DNA from: Eledone cirrhosa
Taxonomy: Eukaryota > Mollusca > Cephalopoda > Octopoda > Eledonidae
NCBI GenBank assembly: GCA_964016885.1
Contig: OZ024748.1
Coordinates: forward strand, 37,028,324-37,092,323
DNA length: 64,000 nucleotides
Reading direction: 5' to 3'
The notes beneath the pieces were generated by a model, which searched no databases, was not told the DNA's origin, and was given only the letters and a program-made list of their open reading frames with translations. The position numbers and the translations under genes are program-made. This document shows, piece by piece, positions 62,401-64,000 of this stretch (position 1 is its first letter; each line of letters opens with the position of its first letter).

Positions 62401-63708
62401 TCAACACGAACAGCACCACCACCAACACCTGCAGCAACAACAATAACAACAACATCAACACGAACAGCACCACCACCAACACCTGCAGCAACAACAATAA
62501 CAACAACATCAACACGAACAGCACCACCACCAACACCTGCAGCAACAACAACAACATCAACACCAACAGCACCACCACCAACACCTGCAGCAACAACAAC
62601 AATAACAACAACAACATCAACACGAACAGCACCACCACCAACACCTGCAGCAACAACAACAACATCAACACCAACAGCACCACCACCAACACCTGCAGCA
62701 ACAACAACAATAACAACAACAACATCAACACGAACAGCACCACCACCAACACCTGCAGCAACAACAATAACAACAACATCAACACGAACAGCAGCATCAC
62801 CAACACCTGCAGCAACAACAACAATAACAACAACAACATCAACACCAACAGCACCACCACCAACACCTGCAGCAACAACAATAACAACAACATCAACACG
62901 AACAGCACCACCACCAACACCTGCAGCAACAACAACAATAACAACAAAAACATCAACACGAACAGCACCACCACCAACACCTGCAGCAACAACAACAATA
63001 ACAACAACAACATCAACACCAACAGCACCACCACCAACACCTGCAGCAACAACAACAATAACAACAACAACATCAACACCAACAGCACCACCACCAACAT
63101 CTGCAGCAACAACAACAACAACAACAATAACATCAACACCAACACCACCACCAACACCTGCAGCAACAACAACAACAACAACAACAACAATAACATCAAC
63201 ACCAACAGCACCACCAACACCTGCAGTAACAACAACAATAACAACAACAACATCAACACGAATAGCACCACCACCAACATCTGCAGCAACAACAACAATA
63301 ACAACAACAACATCAACACCAACACCACCACCACCAACACCTACAGCAACAACAACAATAACAACAACAACACCATCACCACCATCACCACCAACAGCAC
63401 CACCACCACTACCACCACCAACACCATCATCACCACCAACACCAACAGCACCATTACCACCACCAACAACACCATCACCACCAACAGCACCACTTACCAC
63501 TACCATCACCATCACCACCAACGCCACCACCATCACAACTACTACCAATACCATCACCACCAACAGCACCACCACCACTACCACCACCAACACCACCATC
63601 ACCACCAACACCAACAGCACCATTACCACCACCAACAACACCATCACCAACAGCACCACTTACCACTACCATCACCATCACAACCAACGCCACCACCATC
63701 ACAACTAG
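59437..63708 (+). CDS. Thr/Pro/Ala-rich repeat reading frame (doubtful; one nonsense codon)
   Basis: From an ATG at 59,437 the frame reads a 20-odd-residue unique leader (MVIDFWLVNR then LIFVNYYLV) and then about 600 residues of mucin-like repeats of the type APPPTPAATTTITTTTSTRT before TGA at 61,909-61,911. That TGA replaces the CGA Arg codon of the repeat. Beyond it the same frame stays open to a TAG at 63,706-63,708, because every unit length (51, 54, 57, 60, 63 bp) is a multiple of three. A secreted Thr-rich protein would be a candidate O-glycosylated mucin, but the leader is not a convincing signal peptide. No splice or promoter evidence is visible, and minus-strand frames are open too. 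Slippage of ACA triplets alone keeps phase. I regard it as probably non-coding. Confidence 0.2.
59503..63360. repeat. 60-bp ACA/CCA-triplet minisatellite (roughly 65-70 units)
   Basis: The unit in pieces is acagcaccaccaccaacacc, tgcagcaacaacaacaataa, caacaacaacatcaacacga. Unit lengths vary in 3-bp steps, mainly through the number of aca triplets. Two alternating forms end in cacga or cacca. Each unit carries one ctgcag (PstI) site, lost in rare units. The representative unit has only 4 G and 3 T in 60 bases. Units of 48 bp with a shortened acaacaacaacatcaac segment recur in an ordered pattern between about 61,700 and 62,700, suggesting higher-order copying. Confidence 0.95.
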
Positions 63709-63890
63709 TACCAATACCATCACCACCAACAGCACCACCACCACTACCACCACCAACACCACCATCACCACCAACACCAACAGCACCATTACCACCACCA
63801 ACAACACCATCACCACCAACAGCACCACTTACCACTACCATCACCATCACAACCAACGCCACCACCATCACAACTAGTACCAATACCTCA
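63361..63890. repeat. Degenerate CAC/CAT/CAA array with a ~167-bp higher-order unit
   Basis: The triplet array continues with cac, cat, caa and tac units. The word cacttaccac recurs at 63,491, 63,657 and 63,826, so a 166-169-bp block is present about three times, with internal landmarks ccaacgccaccacc, tcacaactagtacc and ccattaccacc. The unit is not a multiple of three in both steps, so no single frame is kept. Confidence 0.9.
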
Positions 63891-64000
63891 CCACCAACAC
63901 TCCTTCCCCTCTCTTACCCAACCTCCTGTTGGGTAAAAGACAGGAAGGGGTGTTTGGATTGGGCCAATCCCCACCAGAGGAACACCAGGGCATTGAGGAA
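63891..64000. other. Unique sequence at the right edge
   Basis: After accaacactccttcccctc the triplet periodicity ends. Two small hairpins are visible: acccaac/gttgggt around ctcct (63,918-63,936) and ggattgg/ccaatcc (63,956-63,970). The sequence is open in more than one frame but too short to identify, and it is cut by the window end. Confidence 0.4.

Noticed and set aside
59477..63883. Minus-strand Leu/Val- and Val/Gly-rich frames of more than 1,200 codons
   Set aside because: They are reverse-strand readings of the ACA/CCA minisatellite. The composition is implausible for a protein, and two such frames are open at once.

Overview
The window reads as nuclear DNA of a cephalopod, most likely an octopus. 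It has no bacterial-type genes and is almost entirely repetitive. The main clue is a tRNA-derived SINE at 53,196-53,382 whose body (stretches such as ctttgcctttcatcc, ggggtcgataaa, aagtaccag, gcactggg, attgctggccttgtgcc) matches the tRNA-related octopus/squid SINE families. Two Penelope-like retroelements (PLEs), abundant (TA)n and triplet microsatellites, and a PAN-type exon flanked by phase-1 introns fit that setting. The species is inferred, not proven.

Layout. (1) 1-47,241 is one satellite array of a 71-bp monomer, about 665 copies, running off the left edge. It is C-rich and G-poor on the + strand. It carries nested higher-order structure: a 142-bp dimer, and duplications with offsets of 1,133, 3,762 and 8,713 bp. 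(2) 47,242-48,760 is mostly single-copy sequence with microsatellites and one credible exon, a 261-bp PAN/apple-like exon on the minus strand. (3) 48,761-52,604 is a decayed PLE on the + strand (RT plus GIY-YIG endonuclease) with long terminal repeats, one of them also present inverted at the 5' end. (4) 52,605-54,046 is a mosaic of (TA)n tracts, two foldback (hairpin) elements, the SINE and a short PLE-end fragment. (5) 54,047-57,656 is a second, very different, AT-rich PLE on the minus strand (RT with YRDD, degenerate C-terminal GIY-YIG). It has ~210-bp terminal inverted repeats and is itself flanked by an outer inverted repeat. (6) 57,657-58,300 holds PLE-like remnants, including a hammerhead-like motif. 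(7) 58,306-58,987 is a CAC/TAC triplet array followed by (GAA)n. (8) 59,180-59,434 is CA-type repeats. (9) 59,503-63,360 is a 60-bp minisatellite of ACA/CCA triplets whose + frame encodes a Thr/Pro/Ala-rich polypeptide with one nonsense codon. (10) 63,361-63,890 is a degenerate triplet array with a ~167-bp higher-order unit, ending in ~110 bp of unique sequence.

Functional reading. No intact protein-coding gene can be supported. The two PLE genes are pseudogenes. The PAN exon is probably part of a larger secreted or membrane protein gene on the minus strand whose other exons lie outside the window or are unrecognised. Nearly all long open frames come from repeats that lack stop words. The most informative signals are structural: recent kb-scale duplication inside the satellite, a splice-site-like motif in every 71-bp monomer, and repeated contact between PLE/foldback ends and (TA)n tracts.
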